A stretch of 15,722 bases of DNA. It comes from an uncultured bacterium. GTDB taxonomy: Bacteria; Patescibacteriota; Minisyncoccia; Phycocordibacterales; UBA918. A program made the translations under genes and the position numbers. Position 1 is the stretch's first letter. The number at the start of each line of letters is the position of its first letter. A model generated the notes under the pieces. The model ran no database searches. It was not told where the DNA came from and saw nothing but the letters and a program-made list of their open reading frames with translations. Location of the stretch: NCBI GenBank assembly GCA_913050645.1, contig CAJXAG010000023.1:1-15722 (forward strand), read 5' to 3'. Shown here in pieces: positions 14,207 through 15,722 of this stretch.

Positions 14207-15415
14207 ATGTTATTTAATTACAAAGCAATCGATCAACACAACACCACACGCGAGGGTGTGGTTGAGGCGACCAACATTGATTCTGCTATCGCCCGTGTGC
14301 AGAAAGAAGGGTACACCATTATTTCAATCGATCCGGTTGATGAGAAAAAGAGCATTCTTGACTTTGAGATTGAATGGTTCCAAGGTATTAAGCACAAGGA
14401 GATTGTTATTTTATCACGACAGATTGCGACATTATTTGAAGCGCAGGTTTCAGCGTTGCGTATTTTTCGATTACTTGCATCTGAAGCCCAGAACCCACAG
14501 CTACAACGCGTACTCTCCGCGGTGGTAGATGATTTACAGGCAGGAAGCTCTATCTCACGTGCGCTCTCTGCACATCCAGAGATATTTTCTCAGTTTTACA
14601 TAAATATGGTTCGCTCGGGTGAAGAAACCGGCTCACTTGAGAAAACATTCATGTATCTTGCTGATTATCTGGATCGTCAGTATCAAGTTGTGACAAAGGC
14701 AAAAAATGCAATGATTTACCCTGCGTTTGTGGTTGGTGTTTTCATACTGGTGATGAGTCTGATGCTTACGATGGTGATACCAAAGGTTGCTAAGATTTTA
14801 ACCGACTCAGGGCAGGAGTTACCAATCTATACGAAGTTTGTTATTGGCCTCTCTACATTTTTAACTGAATCATTAACATGGATTATTCTCGTGCTTGCGG
14901 CTGCAGTGTTTGCATTCTGGCGCTTTGCGCAGACAGAGGTAGGAGCACGTTTTATTGACGAGCTGCGAATTTCGCTGCCATACTTTGGAGATTTGCAGCG
15001 TAAGCTGTACCTGACACGCATTTGTGACAACCTTTCAACCATGCTTACCAGTGGTATTTCTATGGTACAAGCTATTGAAGTAACCGCAGAGGTGGTGGAC
15101 AACCGGGTCTATAAAGAGATATTAGAATTTACACTCCTTGAAGTGAAAGGAGGGCGTTCGTTTGCTGATACGATTGCAGAATATCCGGAAATTCCTGGTG
15201 TGCTTGCACAGATGGCAAAGGTGGGTGAGGAGACTGGTCGACTTGGTGACATTCTTGATACACTCGCTGTATTTTATCGTCGTGAGGTAGACAACTCGAT
15301 TGATACGCTTATTGGTCTGATTGAGCCTGCGATGATTGTGTTACTTGGTCTTGGTGTGGGGGTACTACTAGCCTCTGTCCTAATGCCGATCTATAACCTA
15401 ACCAACACAATCTAA
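14207..15415 (+). CDS. pilC: Type IV pilus inner-membrane platform protein PilC
   Basis: The 402-residue protein is a PilC/GspF family platform. It has a short N-terminal region (YKAIDQHNTTREGVVEA), then two repeats of the T2SF helical domain (about 68-190 and 270-395). Each carries the GEExG signature: SGEETGSLEKTF near 137-148 and VGEETGRLGDIL near 344-355. Membrane helices lie at about 168-192, 222-240 and 374-396. PilC sits under the growing pilus and is turned by PilB and PilT. An in-frame TAA two codons upstream fixes the start at 14207. It is separated from pilT by a 204-bp gap with its own promoter and hairpin leader, so its expression may be set apart from that of the motors. Confidence 0.95.
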   Translation: MLFNYKAIDQHNTTREGVVEATNIDSAIARVQKEGYTIISIDPVDEKKSILDFEIEWFQGIKHKEIVILSRQIATLFEAQVSALRIFRLLASEAQNPQLQRVLSAVVDDLQAGSSISRALSAHPEIFSQFYINMVRSGEETGSLEKTFMYLADYLDRQYQVVTKAKNAMIYPAFVVGVFILVMSLMLTMVIPKVAKILTDSGQELPIYTKFVIGLSTFLTESLTWIILVLAAAVFAFWRFAQTEVGARFIDELRISLPYFGDLQRKLYLTRICDNLSTMLTSGISMVQAIEVTAEVVDNRVYKEILEFTLLEVKGGRSFADTIAEYPEIPGVLAQMAKVGEETGRLGDILDTLAVFYRREVDNSIDTLIGLIEPAMIVLLGLGVGVLLASVLMPIYNLTNTI

Positions 15416-15460
15416 CAAAACTGGCGATCTGCTTTGTCAGGCTACATAAATTTTCTGTCA

Positions 15461-15476
15461 CCGTACACTTGTACGG
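15461..15476. repeat. Small inverted repeat after pilC
   Basis: CCGTAC and GTACGG pair perfectly around an ACTT loop, 45 bp after the pilC stop. With no T-run it is not a classic terminator. Apart from this hairpin, 15416-15567 shows no gene or RNA signature that I can recognise. Confidence 0.5.
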
Positions 15477-15567
15477 CTCCAGATAATTCATTTGCCTTCC
15501 GCGCAACTCATCCATTTTTGTCAAATTGTGCAAACAAGGTATCTAAAACTATTTTGTTGATAATAAG

Positions 15568-15607
15568 AAAAGCCCCGTAATTCTCTCTGCAGAATTACGG
15601 GGCTTTT
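15568..15607. terminator. Strong hairpin terminator, probably bidirectional
   Basis: A perfect 17-bp inverted repeat, starting AAAAGCCCCG and ending CGGGGCTTTT, surrounds a 6-base CTCTGC loop. The A-run and T-run at the stem base would give a U-tract when read in either direction. It lies 152 bp after the pilC stop and would close the pilus locus. Confidence 0.9.
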
Positions 15608-15641
15608 CCACAGTATGTAAACTACAACGCGTCTAGGAACG

Positions 15642-15722
15642 TATAATAAACATATCCACTACAACGTGGAGCTCTATACTGTTGAGACATGCAGCTGGTG
15701 TCTTAACTGGGAGAGATTTATT
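15642..15722 (+). promoter_or_regulatory. Promoter, leader hairpin and ribosome binding site of a gene starting beyond the window
   Basis: A perfect TATAAT (15642-15647) has TAAACT 18 bp upstream. A small TCCAC/GTGGA hairpin (15655-15670) lies at the predicted start of the transcript. Then GTTGAGACA (15681-15689) pairs with TGTCTTAAC (15699-15707) with one G-U pair around a 9-base loop. GGGAGAG (15709-15715) follows, then seven bases to the window end, an ideal distance for a start codon at 15723. A pilin gene is plausible because it would follow pilC, but no coding sequence is visible. Confidence 0.55.

Noticed and set aside
15416..15722. tRNA or other structured RNA gene in the last gap.
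   Set aside because: No TTCGANNC loop, cloverleaf arms or CCA end could be found; the hairpins are explained by a terminator and a leader.

Overview
The window looks like chromosomal DNA from a member of the Candidate Phyla Radiation (Patescibacteria), most likely Parcubacteria. The inference rests on the compact pilM-N-O-(small protein)-pilB-[response regulator]-pilT-pilC gene order, a ComF-type phosphoribosyltransferase without its N-terminal zinc finger, few good Shine-Dalgarno sites, and -10 boxes placed so close to start codons that transcripts should be nearly leaderless. No rRNA, tRNA, CRISPR array, transposase or phage gene was seen.

Region 1 (1-3125, + strand) holds two DUF1573 proteins (the first cut by the window edge), a membrane-anchored protein with a Cys/His-rich domain I cannot name, and a membrane-anchored YVTN beta-propeller with a Met-rich insert. 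It ends at a strong hairpin terminator. Region 2 (3126-6779, + strand) starts with an extended -10 promoter. It encodes a small membrane protein ending in Gly-Gly-Cys-Gly, a tandem thioredoxin-fold protein (CERC and CESC), a five-helix membrane protein with intramembrane CPAC fused to a second copy of the unnamed Cys/His domain, a four-helix protein with an intramembrane Cys-Cys pair, and a lipoprotein-like WDGDPPEGHHR protein. Nearly every element of regions 1 and 2 occurs twice, and all soluble domains are predicted outside the membrane. The best reading is one extracytoplasmic thiol-redox and/or soft-metal (perhaps copper) handling module. This is the strongest candidate in the window for an undescribed system; the substrate is unknown.

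Region 3 (6791-7405, - strand) is comF, convergent with region 2 and divergent from the pilus genes across a 41-bp promoter region.

Region 4 (7447-15415, + strand) is a type IV pilus locus: pilM, pilN, pilO, a small membrane protein, pilB, a 397-bp gap packed with hairpins, a CheY-like receiver, pilT, a structured leader and pilC. PilM/N/O and the small protein would form the inner assembly platform, PilB drives extension, PilT retraction, PilC is the platform core, and the receiver probably regulates the motors. The last 307 bp carry a strong, probably bidirectional terminator, a promoter, a leader hairpin and a good ribosome binding site at the right distance from a start codon just outside the window, plausibly a pilin gene.
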